A stretch of DNA of 64,000 nt from Phytoactinopolyspora mesophila (lineage in GTDB: Bacteria; Actinomycetota; Actinomycetes; Jiangellales; Jiangellaceae). Below, piece after piece: positions 53,390-64,000 of this stretch (within the stretch, counting starts at the first letter, position 1; each line of letters begins with the position of its first letter). The stretch lies in contig NZ_WLZY01000004.1 of NCBI RefSeq assembly GCF_010122465.1, positions 1-64,000 of the forward strand, read 5' to 3'. The notes under the pieces were generated by a model that saw only the letters and a list, made by a program, of their open reading frames with translations, was not told the DNA's origin and made no database searches. The position numbers and the translations under genes are program-made.

Positions 53390-53904
53390 GCCGGCAGAAC
53401 CACCACATATCGGCGCGGCTCCGCACCCTCCGACTCGCTCCGCAAGCCTGCGTCGGCGACGGCGTCGTGAATGACCTTGCGTTCGAAGGGCGTCATCGCC
53501 CCCAGCGACTCCGGCTCACCGGAGGCACGCACCGTCTCGACCGCACGCTTCGCAAGCTCAACCAGCTCACTCTTGCGTTGTGCCCGGAAGCCACCGATGT
53601 CCAGCATCAACCGGCTACGCTCGCCTGTCTCTCGTAGTACAGCGAGCCTGGTCAGGTCCTGCAGCGCATCCAGCACTTCGCCGTCTGGACCAGCCAGCGA
53701 ACCCAGGTCGTCGCCCACCACCGAGACCACCGCGCGGTCGTTCTCAACGTCCAGGTCGATATCGCCGTCCATGTCGGCGATATCGAGTAGCCCTTCCAGA
53801 TAGTCCGCAGCCACATCGCCCTCGTGTTCGAGCTGGCTCAGCTCGGGCTTCTTCTCCGCTTCGACGTCCTGAACCGCTGCCGCGCCCGCGTCCGCATCAC
53901 TCAC
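53386..53904 (-). CDS. jag: Jag/KhpB-like RNA-binding protein
   Basis: A 172-residue protein with an acidic N-terminus, a KH-like domain (about residues 55-115, VVSVVGDDLGSLAGPDGEVL and LMLDIGGFRAQRKSELVELA) and an R3H domain (ESLGAMTPFERKVIHDAVAD), the usual Jag/KhpB layout with a short N-terminal domain. It may regulate cell-wall growth via RNA binding. The GTG at 53904 follows GAGGAGTCATTG; a TTG one codon earlier is also possible. Between yidC and rsmG, as in most actinobacteria. Confidence 0.92.
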   Translation of the reverse strand: MSDADAGAAAVQDVEAEKKPELSQLEHEGDVAADYLEGLLDIADMDGDIDLDVENDRAVVSVVGDDLGSLAGPDGEVLDALQDLTRLAVLRETGERSRLMLDIGGFRAQRKSELVELAKRAVETVRASGEPESLGAMTPFERKVIHDAVADAGLRSESEGAEPRRYVVVLPA

Positions 53905-53957
53905 CAATGACTCCTCAAGAACTGAACTCGTCCAACGCGCCGACCGTGAACCGGTGA

Positions 53958-54932
53958 CTACTTACGCTTCTTCTTCCGCTGCGACTTACTTGCCCGCTGC
54001 GTATTGCCCGTCCGCTGCGATCTACTTGTCCGCTTGGGCTGTTGGCGCCGGACCTCACCGTTCTCCTGTCCTGCTTCGACCTCCGGAGCGGCCTCAGGCT
54101 CAGCCACCGTCAGCCCTTTACGGCGTGCCTTCTCCGCCTGGCGACGCTGCTGGGCCATCTCGGCATCGCTGCCCGGCGCCGGCATCCGGCGGATCACATA
54201 GAGCTGCTGACCCATGGTCCAGAAGTTCGACGTGAGCCAGTAAAGCACGGTGCCCAGCGGGAAGTAGACACCCGAGAAGAGGAAGACCAGAGGCAGCACA
54301 TACAGCAAGATCTTCTGTTGCTGCGCGAACGGACCTTCCAGGGCCTCCTTCGGCATGTTCTTGCGCATGATCTGCCGCTGGGTGATGTACTGCGATACCA
54401 CCATGCCGACCACCATGATCATCGCGAGCACACGGGTCTGCATGACGTCAGTGGTGAGGAAAGAGTCCGCCAGGCGGGCACCGAAGACCTCAGCGCGGCC
54501 AGCCGATTCGAAGAGGCCGAGGTGGTCGGCGAAAGCTCCACGCGGCCGGTCGCGCGCGATGCCGTCCAGCACGCGGAACAGCGAGAACAGGAACGGCGCC
54601 TGCAGCAGGATCGGCAGGCAAGAAGCGAAGGGGTTGGTCCCGGTCTTCTTGTAGAGCTTCATCATCTCCTGCTGGAGACGTTCCCGATCGCCCTTGTACT
54701 TCTTCTGCAGCTCACGTAGCTGAGGCTGCAACAGCTGCATCTTTCGCTGCGACCGGATCTGCCGCACGAAAAGCGGGATCAGCAGGATACGAATAACGAT
54801 AACGAGACCGATGATCGACAGCGCCCAGTTCACGCCGTCGTGGTCGATGCCTATCAGCTCCGCGAAGACCCAATGCCAGCCGATCATGATCCAGCTGACC
54901 AGCCACAACAACGGCGAAAGAATGGTATCCAC
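53958..54932 (-). CDS. yidC: Membrane protein insertase YidC
   Basis: A 324-residue insertase of the Oxa1/YidC family. Five or so helices include the hydrophilic-groove helix (VIRILLIPLFVRQIRSQRKM), a cytoplasmic hairpin (QPQLRELQKKYKGDRERLQQ) and the conserved GTNPFASCLPILLQAPFLFS segment. The C-terminus is a very basic tail (ARRKGLTVAEPE ... RTSRSQRTGN ... KSQRKKKRK) that can contact the ribosome. Neighbours yidD and jag fit the usual operon. ATG at 54932. Confidence 0.95.
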   Translation of the reverse strand: MDTILSPLLWLVSWIMIGWHWVFAELIGIDHDGVNWALSIIGLVIVIRILLIPLFVRQIRSQRKMQLLQPQLRELQKKYKGDRERLQQEMMKLYKKTGTNPFASCLPILLQAPFLFSLFRVLDGIARDRPRGAFADHLGLFESAGRAEVFGARLADSFLTTDVMQTRVLAMIMVVGMVVSQYITQRQIMRKNMPKEALEGPFAQQQKILLYVLPLVFLFSGVYFPLGTVLYWLTSNFWTMGQQLYVIRRMPAPGSDAEMAQQRRQAEKARRKGLTVAEPEAAPEVEAGQENGEVRRQQPKRTSRSQRTGNTQRASKSQRKKKRK

Positions 54933-54938
54933 GGGTGC

Positions 54939-55265
54939 TCAGGCTCCTCGGCAAACAGAGATTTCAGAGACGGGCGTGATCCGAGTGTCTTCGATCGAGG
55001 ACTCGTCCTCGCCATCGGTTCCGGCGGCGCGGCCCCACCAAAGGTAATTGGCCCGCGTTGGCACCAGGTCTACTCCGCCTTCGCACCAGGGATGGCAACG
55101 ACCCAGCCGGCGCAGCGATAACCAGCTACCACGCACAGCGCCGTGGGTCTCCAGGGAACCTAGGGCATAGGCCGAACACGACGGGTAGTAGCGGCACGTC
55201 GGGCCATACAGCTGGCTCGAGATCAGCCGATACAGCTTCAGAACAGCGATCAGCAACCGGGACAT
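54939..55265 (-). CDS. yidD: Membrane protein insertion efficiency factor YidD
   Basis: A 108-residue member of the YidD family (DUF37). The diagnostic run is LIAVLKLYRLISSQLYGPTC followed by RYYPSCSAYALGSLETHG, with RRLGRCHPWCEGGVDLVP after it. It acts at the inner membrane and assists YidC. Start ATG at 55265, directly against the rnpA stop; the TTG/ATG junctions make rnpA-yidD-yidC a single transcript. Confidence 0.95.
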   Translation of the reverse strand: MSRLLIAVLKLYRLISSQLYGPTCRYYPSCSAYALGSLETHGAVRGSWLSLRRLGRCHPWCEGGVDLVPTRANYLWWGRAAGTDGEDESSIEDTRITPVSEISVCRGA

Positions 55266-55616
55266 CTACCGACTCCGTGCCCGATTGAACGCACTCGAAA
55301 GTGCTCGTTGAAGATCAGCGCCCATGGATTCGCTCGACAATCCGGCCGCTCCGGGAAGCGCCCGGACGACCACTGTGGAGCCATGGGGGATTTGGTCCAT
55401 CCGGCTCGCCATTTGATGACGCAGCCGACGGCGCACGGTGTTGCGGACCACGGCGCCTCCTACTGCACGTCCCACGACAAAGCCCACCTTTGCCGGGCTC
55501 GAATCTTCTGTCACGGCCGCGTGCACGACCACCGAAGCCGCCCGAGCCGCCGATCCGCGCCGGACTGTCCGAGTGAAATCACGGGACCGGCGAAGGCGGT
55601 GCTCCGACTTCAGCAA
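55266..55616 (-). CDS. rnpA: Ribonuclease P protein component
   Basis: A 116-residue protein subunit of RNase P that helps the RNA cleave 5' leaders of pre-tRNA. The start LKSEHRLRRSRDFTRTVRRG and the RNR motif GAVVRNTVRRRLRHQM are characteristic. The TTG at 55616 is unusual and immediately follows GACGAGG, with almost no spacing, so the true start may differ by a codon or two. Lies 15 bases after rpmH. Confidence 0.94.
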   Translation of the reverse strand: MLKSEHRLRRSRDFTRTVRRGSAARAASVVVHAAVTEDSSPAKVGFVVGRAVGGAVVRNTVRRRLRHQMASRMDQIPHGSTVVVRALPGAAGLSSESMGADLQRALSSAFNRARSR

Positions 55617-55631
55617 CCTCGTCTGGCCGAG

Positions 55632-55766
55632 TCAGGCGGACAGCTGCGAGCGGCCCTTGCGCCGGCGCGAAGCGACGATGGCGCGACCAGCGCGCGTACG
55701 CATACGCAGCCGGAAGCCGTGGGTACGGGCACGACGGCGGTTATTCGGCTGGAAGGTGCGCTTCAC
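55632..55766 (-). CDS. rpmH: 50S ribosomal protein L34 (bL34)
   Basis: A 44-residue basic ribosomal protein read from the minus strand: [20 protein letters not shown] and then [19 protein letters not shown] with the ending QLSA. The start is a GTG at 55766 and the stop a TGA at 55632-55634. It is the first gene of the leftward rpmH-rnpA-yidD-yidC-jag-rsmG series, whose promoter lies near dnaA. Confidence 0.96.
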   Translation of the reverse strand: MKRTFQPNNRRRARTHGFRLRMRTRAGRAIVASRRRKGRSQLSA

Positions 55767-56259
55767 GTCCGGGCTCCTGAAGTCGATAGACAAGCTGTCT
55801 GTGGGTACACGTTACGGTCTGTCCGACGATACGCGTTCTCTGGTGCCGGGAACCATCGTGTCTTAGGCACACTGATAAAAGCCCCCCGTCGGACCGATTA
55901 ACGGTACGCGCTCACGGCACTTCAGGTCAAACTGCCAGCATTCTGCCCTTCAGCATCACGCAAACCCGCTAGCATCTCACTCAACCAAAGCATGACAGGA
56001 TAGCGACACGCCCATGAGACTTGTACGTACCTGTGGACATCGGTTGAACGCTTGGCCGCATGTTGTTAGCGTCACGTGTTCCACAGGACGGTCGATCAAG
56101 GCCTGAGCCGATCTTCACCAGGACGCATCGGAGCAGGTCAACGAGAGAAAGACGGCTCGTCGTATACGCGACACGCACCTCTCCACATCCTGTGGAGGAC
56201 GGTGTGGACAACATATTACGGGGGGTGGCGTCCCAAGCGCTGCCAGTTTGGAGTATGGA
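55767..56259. other. Divergent rpmH/dnaA control region
   Basis: A 493-base gene-free stretch with the promoters of rpmH (leftward) and dnaA (rightward). It carries a perfect DnaA box at 56203-56211 and weaker ones at 56032-56040 (TGTGGACAT) and near 56077 (TTCCACAGG). The other open frames here are antisense or low quality. Confidence 0.7.
56203..56211 (-). promoter_or_regulatory. DnaA box upstream of dnaA
   Basis: TGTGGACAA, the reverse complement of the actinobacterial DnaA box TTGTCCACA, lies 48 bases before the dnaA start. It probably lets DnaA repress its own gene. Confidence 0.75.
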
Positions 56260-57786
56260 GTGACCGATCAACCGATCGGCGACTTCACCGTCGCCTGGGC
56301 CAAGGCCCTCGATGCGCTTGACGGCGAGCACGTCGGGCCCCAGCAGCGTGCGTTCCTTGCCCAGGCCCGGCCGGTCACGCTCGTCGAGGGCACCGCCGTG
56401 ATTGCCGTGCCAAGCGAATTCGCTCGCTCTCAGATAGAGCAGCGGCTGCGGGGTCCGCTCATCGAAGCGCTCACCATCGTGCTGGGGCAGCCGATATCGC
56501 TGGCCATCAGCGTCACGCCGCTGCCCGAAGCTCATCATGGCAACGGCGCCTTGCCCGACGGTTCGGAGTATCACGGGGAGTCCACGTCCCCGCTCGCCGA
56601 CGGTCCAGGTCCCGGATCGCGCCTGGGGCCTGGCGCTGACTCCGAACCTGCCATGCCTGGCCGTCATCAGGCCGCTTCGGCCCACGGTGAGCTCTCCGGC
56701 GCCCCCGACGTGCCACCGCACCGCGTCTCCGCCCGCCCCGAGGCCGAGGCACCGCACCTGAACAGCCGGTACAGTTTCGATTCGTTCGTCATCGGTTCGA
56801 GCAATCGATTCGCACATGCCGCCGCCGTCGCCGTCGCCGAAGCACCAGGCAAGGCGTACAACCCGCTACTCGTATACGGCGAGTCCGGGCTCGGCAAGAC
56901 GCATCTGCTCCACGCGATAGGCCACTATGCGCGCGACATGTATCCCGGCACCCGGGTTCGGTACGTGAGCTCCGAAGAGTTCACCAACGACTTCATCAAC
57001 TCGATCCGAGACGACAAAGCTTCGGCCTTCCAGCGGCGGTACCGGGATGTCGATGTCTTGCTCATCGACGACATCCAGTTCCTCGAGGGCAAAATCCAGA
57101 CGCAGGAAGAGTTCTTCCACACGTTCAACACCCTCCATAACGCCAGCAAGCAGATCGTGATTACCTCTGACCGGCCGCCCAAGCAACTATCGGCCCTCGA
57201 AGACCGCCTGCGTAACCGCTTCGAATGGGGACTGATCTGCGATGTGCAGCCGCCGGACCTCGAGACCCGGATCGCGATCCTGTCGAAGAAGGCCGCACAG
57301 GACAACCTCAACGCCCCGCCCGACGTCCTCGAGTACATCGCCAGCCGGATCGCCACCAATATCCGCGAACTCGAAGGTGCTCTCATCCGGGTCACGGCCT
57401 TCGCCAGCCTCAACCGGCAACCTGTAGAGATCACGCTGGCTGAAGTCGTCCTCCGCGATCTAGTGCCCACTGACAGCGGCCCGGAGATCACCGCCGCGAC
57501 CATCATGGCCCAGACCGCCGGCTACTTCGGATTGACTATCGAGGACATCCAGGGAACCAGCCGCAGCCGGGTGCTTGTCACAGCCCGCCAGATCGCCATG
57601 TATCTGTGCCGCGAACTCACCGATCTCTCGCTTCCGAAGATCGGACAGCACTTCGGTGGCCGGGATCACACCACCGTCATGCATGCCGAACGCAAGATCC
57701 GCACCCTGATGGCCGAGCGCAGAAGCGTTTTCAACCAGGTCACCGAGTTGACCAACCGAATCAAGCAACAGGCCCGGCAGACATGA
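56260..57786 (+). CDS. dnaA: Chromosomal replication initiator DnaA
   Basis: A 508-residue initiator. Domain I is residues 1-90; domain II is a Pro/Gly/Asp-rich linker of about 85 residues; domain III (AAA+) shows Walker [14 protein letters not shown], Walker [15 protein letters not shown] and sensor II; domain IV carries the signature [15 protein letters not shown] that reads DnaA boxes. I start at the GTG at 56260, with GGAG six bases before it, rather than the TTG at 56248. Convergent/divergent context and the DnaA boxes mark the origin. Confidence 0.97.
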   Translation: MTDQPIGDFTVAWAKALDALDGEHVGPQQRAFLAQARPVTLVEGTAVIAVPSEFARSQIEQRLRGPLIEALTIVLGQPISLAISVTPLPEAHHGNGALPDGSEYHGESTSPLADGPGPGSRLGPGADSEPAMPGRHQAASAHGELSGAPDVPPHRVSARPEAEAPHLNSRYSFDSFVIGSSNRFAHAAAVAVAEAPGKAYNPLLVYGESGLGKTHLLHAIGHYARDMYPGTRVRYVSSEEFTNDFINSIRDDKASAFQRRYRDVDVLLIDDIQFLEGKIQTQEEFFHTFNTLHNASKQIVITSDRPPKQLSALEDRLRNRFEWGLICDVQPPDLETRIAILSKKAAQDNLNAPPDVLEYIASRIATNIRELEGALIRVTAFASLNRQPVEITLAEVVLRDLVPTDSGPEITAATIMAQTAGYFGLTIEDIQGTSRSRVLVTARQIAMYLCRELTDLSLPKIGQHFGGRDHTTVMHAERKIRTLMAERRSVFNQVTELTNRIKQQARQT

Positions 57787-58228
57787 CCCGCAGCGCGCCC
57801 AGAGCCACGGATTTCTTGAGGTTCCTGTCCTCACAGGATGTGGACAACCCTGTGGACACTTGTGCGGACTCGGTGGAGTGTCGGGGGAAATCAACATTCT
57901 TGTCGTGGACGGACCTCTGCTGTGCACGTAGCGCACCGGCCGCACCCACAGCCCTCGTGGACAGCCATTCGCACTCCTACCTGCATCGTTCTAGCTTGTC
58001 CACAGTTTCCACCAACGCTATGGCCAAGACGAGTCCCTCTATGACTTATGACGAACCACAACTTCTGCCCGGCCCGCTCGGTGTGGAAAGCCGATTCGTA
58101 CCCCTGCCAAACTCTTCAGGGCATCCCGCACACGTGTCGGCCACGCGTGCAAGGATGACTGCCATCAACACCCATCACTCACAGACCACGCATAGAACAT
58201 CCGGCGGGCTTGTCCTGCGGGGAGGACG
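57787..58228. other. oriC: oriC region, dnaA-dnaN intergenic
   Basis: The 442-base interval between dnaA and dnaN is the expected actinobacterial origin. Exact DnaA boxes (TTGTCCACA) are at 57839-57847 (minus) and 57996-58004 (plus), with a one-mismatch box at 57851-57859. Further near-matches (for example TCGTGGACA at 57956-57964) are present. It is AT-richer than flanks only in patches. Compared with Streptomyces, whose origin is longer with many boxes, this one is short. Confidence 0.8.
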
Positions 58229-59371
58229 GTGAAACCGGTGAAGTTCCGGCTCGAACGCGACATACTTGCCGACGCCGTCGCTTGGACGGCTCGGGCTCTG
58301 CCCAATCGGCCGACGGTTCCGGTCCTGGCCGGCCTCCGGCTCGACGCCTCCGAGGGCGAAGTCGCCTTTTCCTCGTTTGATTACGAGGTCTCGGGAAAGG
58401 TATCCGTCAGCGCCGAGGTCGCTGACCCAGGTACCGTCCTTGTGTCGGGCAAGCTCTTGGCCGACATCGCGCGTTCCCTTCCGGCCAAGCCGGTCGAGTT
58501 CTCCGCTGACGGCTCAAAAGTAGTGATCACCTGCGGAAACGCCCGGTTCACGCTCGTAACGCTCCCAGTTGAGGAGTACCCCGAGCTGCCCTCGCTGCCC
58601 GCCGCATCGGGCACTGTCGACGGCAGCCTCTTCGCCGAGGCCGTCACCCAGGTAGCCGTTGCCGCGGGGAGGGACGACATGCTGCCCACCCTCACCGGTA
58701 TCCGCATCGAGATCGAGGGCGAAACGGTCACGCTCGGGGCCACCGACCGGTACCGGCTAGCCGTCAGGGAGCTCACGTGGAACCCGGGCCGCCCAGATCT
58801 GTCGGCCCTGGCCCTGGTGCCCGCGCGTACCCTGGTCGACGCCGCGAAGACGCTCGCGCCGGCTGGTGAGATCACTTTGGCACTCGGTAGTGAGTCCGAA
58901 GACAGCCTCATCGGGCTCGCTGCCGGAGGTAGGCACACCACAAGCAGGCTCATCGATGGGGAATGGGTTCCCAACTACCGCCGGCTGTTCCCTGCCGAGG
59001 TCGCCACGGTGGCGAAGGTCGAGATCGACGCCCTGATCGATTCGGTGAAACGAGTCGCCTTGGTCGCTGAGCGCAACACGCCGGTCAGGCTGGCCTTCGA
59101 CGACGGCCAGGTCGTTCTCGAGGCCGGTAGTGGCGAGGACGCCCAGGCGTCGGAGGCTCTTCAAGCCCACGTCGACGGACCAGCCATCGCCACCGGCTTC
59201 AACCCGACCTACCTGCTCGACGGTTTGCAGGCCCTCGGCACGCCCTTCGTCCACATGTCGTTCACCGACACCCCACTGAAGCCCGTGGTGGTCGAAGGGA
59301 TCGATAGCCTGGAGAGCCAACCGTCGTCCGGCTACCGGTATCTGGCGATGCCCATCCGGTTGTCGAGTTAG
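58229..59371 (+). CDS. dnaN: DNA polymerase III beta subunit (sliding clamp)
   Basis: A 380-residue clamp that holds the replicative polymerase on DNA. Three repeats of the clamp fold can be traced, starting KFRLERDILADAVAWTARAL, then LFAEAVTQVAVAAGRDD and DALIDSVKRVALVAERNT, and ending MPIRLSS. Two GTG starts are possible: 58229, three bases after GGGGAGG, and 58238, which gives the family-typical MKFRLERD start but a spacing of twelve; I list the longer one. Immediately follows oriC. Confidence 0.97.
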   Translation: MKPVKFRLERDILADAVAWTARALPNRPTVPVLAGLRLDASEGEVAFSSFDYEVSGKVSVSAEVADPGTVLVSGKLLADIARSLPAKPVEFSADGSKVVITCGNARFTLVTLPVEEYPELPSLPAASGTVDGSLFAEAVTQVAVAAGRDDMLPTLTGIRIEIEGETVTLGATDRYRLAVRELTWNPGRPDLSALALVPARTLVDAAKTLAPAGEITLALGSESEDSLIGLAAGGRHTTSRLIDGEWVPNYRRLFPAEVATVAKVEIDALIDSVKRVALVAERNTPVRLAFDDGQVVLEAGSGEDAQASEALQAHVDGPAIATGFNPTYLLDGLQALGTPFVHMSFTDTPLKPVVVEGIDSLESQPSSGYRYLAMPIRLSS

Positions 59372-59386
59372 AAGGGAAACACGTAC

Positions 59387-60307
59387 GTGGAGCTTGGCCT
59401 CGTCGGTCTCGGCCGCATGGGCGGCAATATGAGAGATCGCCTCCGTGCGGCAGGTCACACAGTCATCGGCTACGCCCTCGATCCAGAGACCACTGATGTC
59501 AACAGTTTGGCTGACATGGTGAAACAGCTGCCGCAGCCGCGCGCGGTTTGGGTCATGGTGCCGGCCGGCGAGCCCACCCGTTCCACCATCACCGAACTCG
59601 CCGGCCTCCTCAGCACCGGCGACATCGTCATCGAGGGCGGCAACTCCCGGTTCACCGACGACGTCGAACATGCGGCACTGCTGCGCGAGCATGGCATCGG
59701 TTACGTCGACTGCGGTGTATCCGGTGGTGTATGGGGCCGGGAGAACGGCTACGGCCTGATGGTGGGCGGTTCACCCGAAGATGTCCAGCGTCTGACGCCC
59801 ATCTTCGACGCACTCCGGCCTGAAGGCGCACGTGAGGACGGATTCGTCCACGCAGGCGGCGTCGGCGCCGGTCACTACGCCAAGATGGTCCACAACGGCA
59901 TCGAGTACGGCTTGATGCAGGCATATGCCGAGGGCTTCGAACTGCTGGCGGCCTCCGACGTCGTCTCCGATGTGCCGGGTGTACTCAAAGCGTGGTCGAA
60001 GGGCACGGTCGTTCGGTCGTGGCTGCTCGACCTACTCGTCGACGCCCTCGATGAAGACCCCGAGCTCGCCGGCCTCACGGGATACGTCGAAGACTCCGGT
60101 GAAGGCCGATGGACGGTTGAGGAAGCCATCAACAACTCCGTACCGGCGCCGGTCATCACGGCCGCACTGTTCGCTAGGTTCGCCTCCCGGCAGGAAGACT
60201 CGCCGGCGATGCGCGCTGTCGCGGCCTTGCGGCAGCAGTTCGGCGGCCACGCCGTACGCCGTGTGGAGCCGGGCGACGCCTCCGGTCCTCCGGGCACAGC
60301 TAGCTGA
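59387..60307 (+). CDS. gnd: 6-phosphogluconate dehydrogenase, decarboxylating (short form)
   Basis: A 306-residue oxidoreductase of the pentose phosphate pathway, making ribulose-5-phosphate. The short NAD(P) form shows LGLVGLGRMGGNMRDRLRAAG, MVPAGEPTRSTITELAGLL, IEGGNSRFTDDV, VDCGVSGGVWGRENGY and GHYAKMVHNGIEYGLMQAY with the catalytic lysine. Starts at GTG 59387 after GAAGGGAAA. Placement between dnaN and recF is common in actinobacteria. Confidence 0.95.
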   Translation: MELGLVGLGRMGGNMRDRLRAAGHTVIGYALDPETTDVNSLADMVKQLPQPRAVWVMVPAGEPTRSTITELAGLLSTGDIVIEGGNSRFTDDVEHAALLREHGIGYVDCGVSGGVWGRENGYGLMVGGSPEDVQRLTPIFDALRPEGAREDGFVHAGGVGAGHYAKMVHNGIEYGLMQAYAEGFELLAASDVVSDVPGVLKAWSKGTVVRSWLLDLLVDALDEDPELAGLTGYVEDSGEGRWTVEEAINNSVPAPVITAALFARFASRQEDSPAMRAVAALRQQFGGHAVRRVEPGDASGPPGTAS

Positions 60308-60310
60308 CCG

Positions 60311-61483
60311 ATGTACGTCAGCCACTTGTCGCTGGTCGACTTCCGCTCATACGGCGAGGTCGAACTCCCACTCGACAGCGGCGTCACCGCGTTCATCGGT
60401 CCCAACGGGCAGGGCAAAACCAACCTGGTGGAAGCCGTCGGCTATCTCGCGAGCCTCGGCAGCCACCGGGTTGCTCAAGACGCGCCGTTGGTCCGGCTCG
60501 GCGCGGAGCGAGCCATAGTCCGCGCCAACGTGGCCAGCGCCGCCGACCCAGATAGCCGGCCGTCGCTCGTCGAAATCGAGATCACGCCGGGCAAGGCCAA
60601 CCGCGCACGCCTCAACCGCTCCCCGGTCAGTCGTCCGCGCGACGTGCTCGGAATTTTGCGCACTGTGCTCTTCGCTCCGGAAGACCTGGCATTGGTCAAA
60701 GGTGATCCTGGAGATCGGCGCAGGTACCTCGACGAGCTCCTGGTCGCTCGCGCGCCGCGGTACGCCGGCGTCCGTTCCGACTACGAGCGCGTGCTCAAAC
60801 AGCGCAACGCCCTGCTCAAGTCCGCCGGCGCGGCGATGCGGGCCAGCCGGGGCGGTTCAGGGAGAGCACCTGATCTCAGCACACTGGACGTCTGGGATAC
60901 CCACCTGGCCCAAGCCGGAGCTGAGTTGCTCGCGGCGCGCCTTGAGCTGGTGGAAGCTCTGCGTCCGTTGGCGGCCAAGGCCTACGAATCCGTCGCGGCC
61001 GCGGAGGCCGGCACCGGCAACACAGACATCAGACTCGACTACAGGTCTTCTCTGGGCGCCGGTGTCGAGCTCGTTCCCGACCGCACCCATCTCGCCGCGG
61101 CCATAACGGAGGCCGCTGGTCAGCGGCGCAAGGACGAGATCGAGCGGGGGGTGTCCCTGATCGGACCACATCGTGATGATCTCGTACTCGGGCTCGGCCC
61201 GATGCCAGCCAAGGGGTACGCGAGCCACGGCGAGTCCTGGTCATTCGCCTTGGCACTGCGGCTCGCCTCGTTCGAGCTTCTCCGCACCATCGGCACCGAT
61301 CCCGTGCTCATCCTGGACGATGTCTTCGCCGAACTCGATACCGGACGCCGGCAACGGCTGGCCGAGCTTGTCTCCTCAGCTGAGCAGGTCTTGGTGACCG
61401 CCGCCGTGCCGGCCGACGTCCCGGAGTCGCTCAGCGGAGCCAGATACAACGTCCTCGACGGTGCGGTCCGGAAGGCAGCATGA
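60311..61483 (+). CDS. recF: DNA replication and repair protein RecF
   Basis: A 390-residue SMC-like ATPase that helps load RecA at gaps. Walker A is [14 protein letters not shown], then the arm domain ([20 protein letters not shown]), and near the end the signature and Walker B ([35 protein letters not shown]). Three bases after gnd; ends in an ATGA overlap with the DUF721 gene. Confidence 0.96.
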   Translation: MYVSHLSLVDFRSYGEVELPLDSGVTAFIGPNGQGKTNLVEAVGYLASLGSHRVAQDAPLVRLGAERAIVRANVASAADPDSRPSLVEIEITPGKANRARLNRSPVSRPRDVLGILRTVLFAPEDLALVKGDPGDRRRYLDELLVARAPRYAGVRSDYERVLKQRNALLKSAGAAMRASRGGSGRAPDLSTLDVWDTHLAQAGAELLAARLELVEALRPLAAKAYESVAAAEAGTGNTDIRLDYRSSLGAGVELVPDRTHLAAAITEAAGQRRKDEIERGVSLIGPHRDDLVLGLGPMPAKGYASHGESWSFALALRLASFELLRTIGTDPVLILDDVFAELDTGRRQRLAELVSSAEQVLVTAAVPADVPESLSGARYNVLDGAVRKAA

Positions 61484-62007
61484 GCGACAAATGGGATCCC
61501 GACGGCGTTGACCTCGCCAAAGCGCTGGTTGCGCGGGCCAAGGCGAACGGCCGCGCCGGCGGAGCCAGGCGCCGGAGCCGGGTCGGGCGACGGTCCAGCA
61601 CCGGCGTCAACGCCTCGTCGGGTACCGGGTGGAGCGGCCCTGGTCATGATGACCGTGATCCACAATCCCTGGCCGCAGCTGTGGAAAAGCTGGCGAACGA
61701 GCACGGCTGGGAAGAAGACCTGTCGGTGCACGGTGTCATCGCACGGTGGGACGAGCTCGTCGGCCCGGACGTCGCGGCGCACGTCACCCCCGAACGATAC
61801 GAGGACACCGTGCTCACGGTGCGCGCCGATTCCACTGCCTGGGCGACCCAGGTGCGCCTGCTCGCGCAAGAACTGGTCCGGCGTCTCAATACGGCCGTGG
61901 GCCACGGCACGGTGACCCGCGTCGAGGTGCAGGGACCTCAAGGCCGGAGCTGGACCAAGGGCCGGAGGAGTGTGCCGGGCCGGGGCCCGAGGGACACCTA
62001 CGGGTGA
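61480..62007 (+). CDS. DUF721/DciA-like protein
   Basis: A 175-residue protein with a basic N-terminal third ([20 protein letters not shown]) and a KH-like DUF721 domain at about 60-150 ([52 protein letters not shown]). DciA proteins are the ancestral bacterial helicase loaders; in actinobacteria this short form lies between recF and gyrB and probably helps load DnaB at oriC. ATGA overlap with recF. Confidence 0.88.
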   Translation: MSDKWDPDGVDLAKALVARAKANGRAGGARRRSRVGRRSSTGVNASSGTGWSGPGHDDRDPQSLAAAVEKLANEHGWEEDLSVHGVIARWDELVGPDVAAHVTPERYEDTVLTVRADSTAWATQVRLLAQELVRRLNTAVGHGTVTRVEVQGPQGRSWTKGRRSVPGRGPRDTYG

Positions 62008-62077
62008 GCCTCGGGCGCCACTCTTTCTCTGCGGCCTGCTGGCGTGATCGGAAGGTTAGTGCGCGTATGGGGGCTAA

Positions 62078-64000
<1,923 letters not shown>

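Overview
The window is a high-GC actinobacterial chromosome segment that runs into the replication origin. The order rpmH-dnaA-oriC-dnaN-gnd-recF-DUF721-gyrB on the right and rnpA-yidD-yidC-jag-rsmG-parA-parB on its left, followed leftward by cwlM-trxA-trxB-anti-sigma-sigM-murJ-CCA transferase, is the classic Actinomycetia origin layout known from Streptomyces and Mycobacterium. Frequent GTG starts and pervasive 4-base ATGA/GTGA overlaps fit this. I cannot name the genus from sequence alone; a filamentous or spore-type actinomycete is plausible because a conservon (cvnABCD) is present.

Region 1 (1-7200) is a mobile-DNA landing zone. A truncated IS3-type element enters from the left edge. Next come a divergent excisionase gene and a tyrosine integrase gene. 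The integrase is split by a roughly 3.85 kb insertion carrying its own three genes: a 362-residue tyrosine recombinase, a small helix-turn-helix protein, and a 701-residue protein with about 15 CxxC motifs and a degenerate recombinase domain. Joining the two integrase halves restores a continuous reading frame. This nested, Tn554-like element is the most interesting feature of the window.

Region 2 (7142-25916) holds a membrane protein and a histidine kinase/response regulator pair, then the rpsF-ssb-rpsR-rplI operon, an MFS transporter, endonuclease IV, a FemX-like/alanine-racemase-like pair (cell wall), a stress protein, an amidohydrolase with an AbgT transporter and a divergent Lrp-type regulator, a Fic protein with a striking operator, and two membrane glycosyltransferases. 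Two near-identical palindromic repeats of 88 bases and another triple repeat lie between these genes.

Region 3 (26021-48947) is mainly envelope and regulation: a bifunctional penicillin-binding protein, PadR regulator plus inositol-phosphate synthase, the conservon, CCA-adding enzyme, DUF6049 protein, MurJ fused to a pseudokinase, SigM with its anti-sigma factor, the thioredoxin system, CwlM, an aminotransferase and D-Ala-D-Ala ligase. Many of these feed peptidoglycan synthesis, so this arm links envelope growth with the origin.

Region 4 (48948-64000) is the chromosome segregation and replication core: four parS sites (two inside rsmG and parB coding sequence), parAB, the RNase P/YidC cluster, dnaA, a compact oriC with DnaA boxes, dnaN, gnd, recF, a DciA-like gene and the 5' three quarters or so of gyrB, cut by the window end. 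I saw no rRNA, tRNA or CRISPR array.
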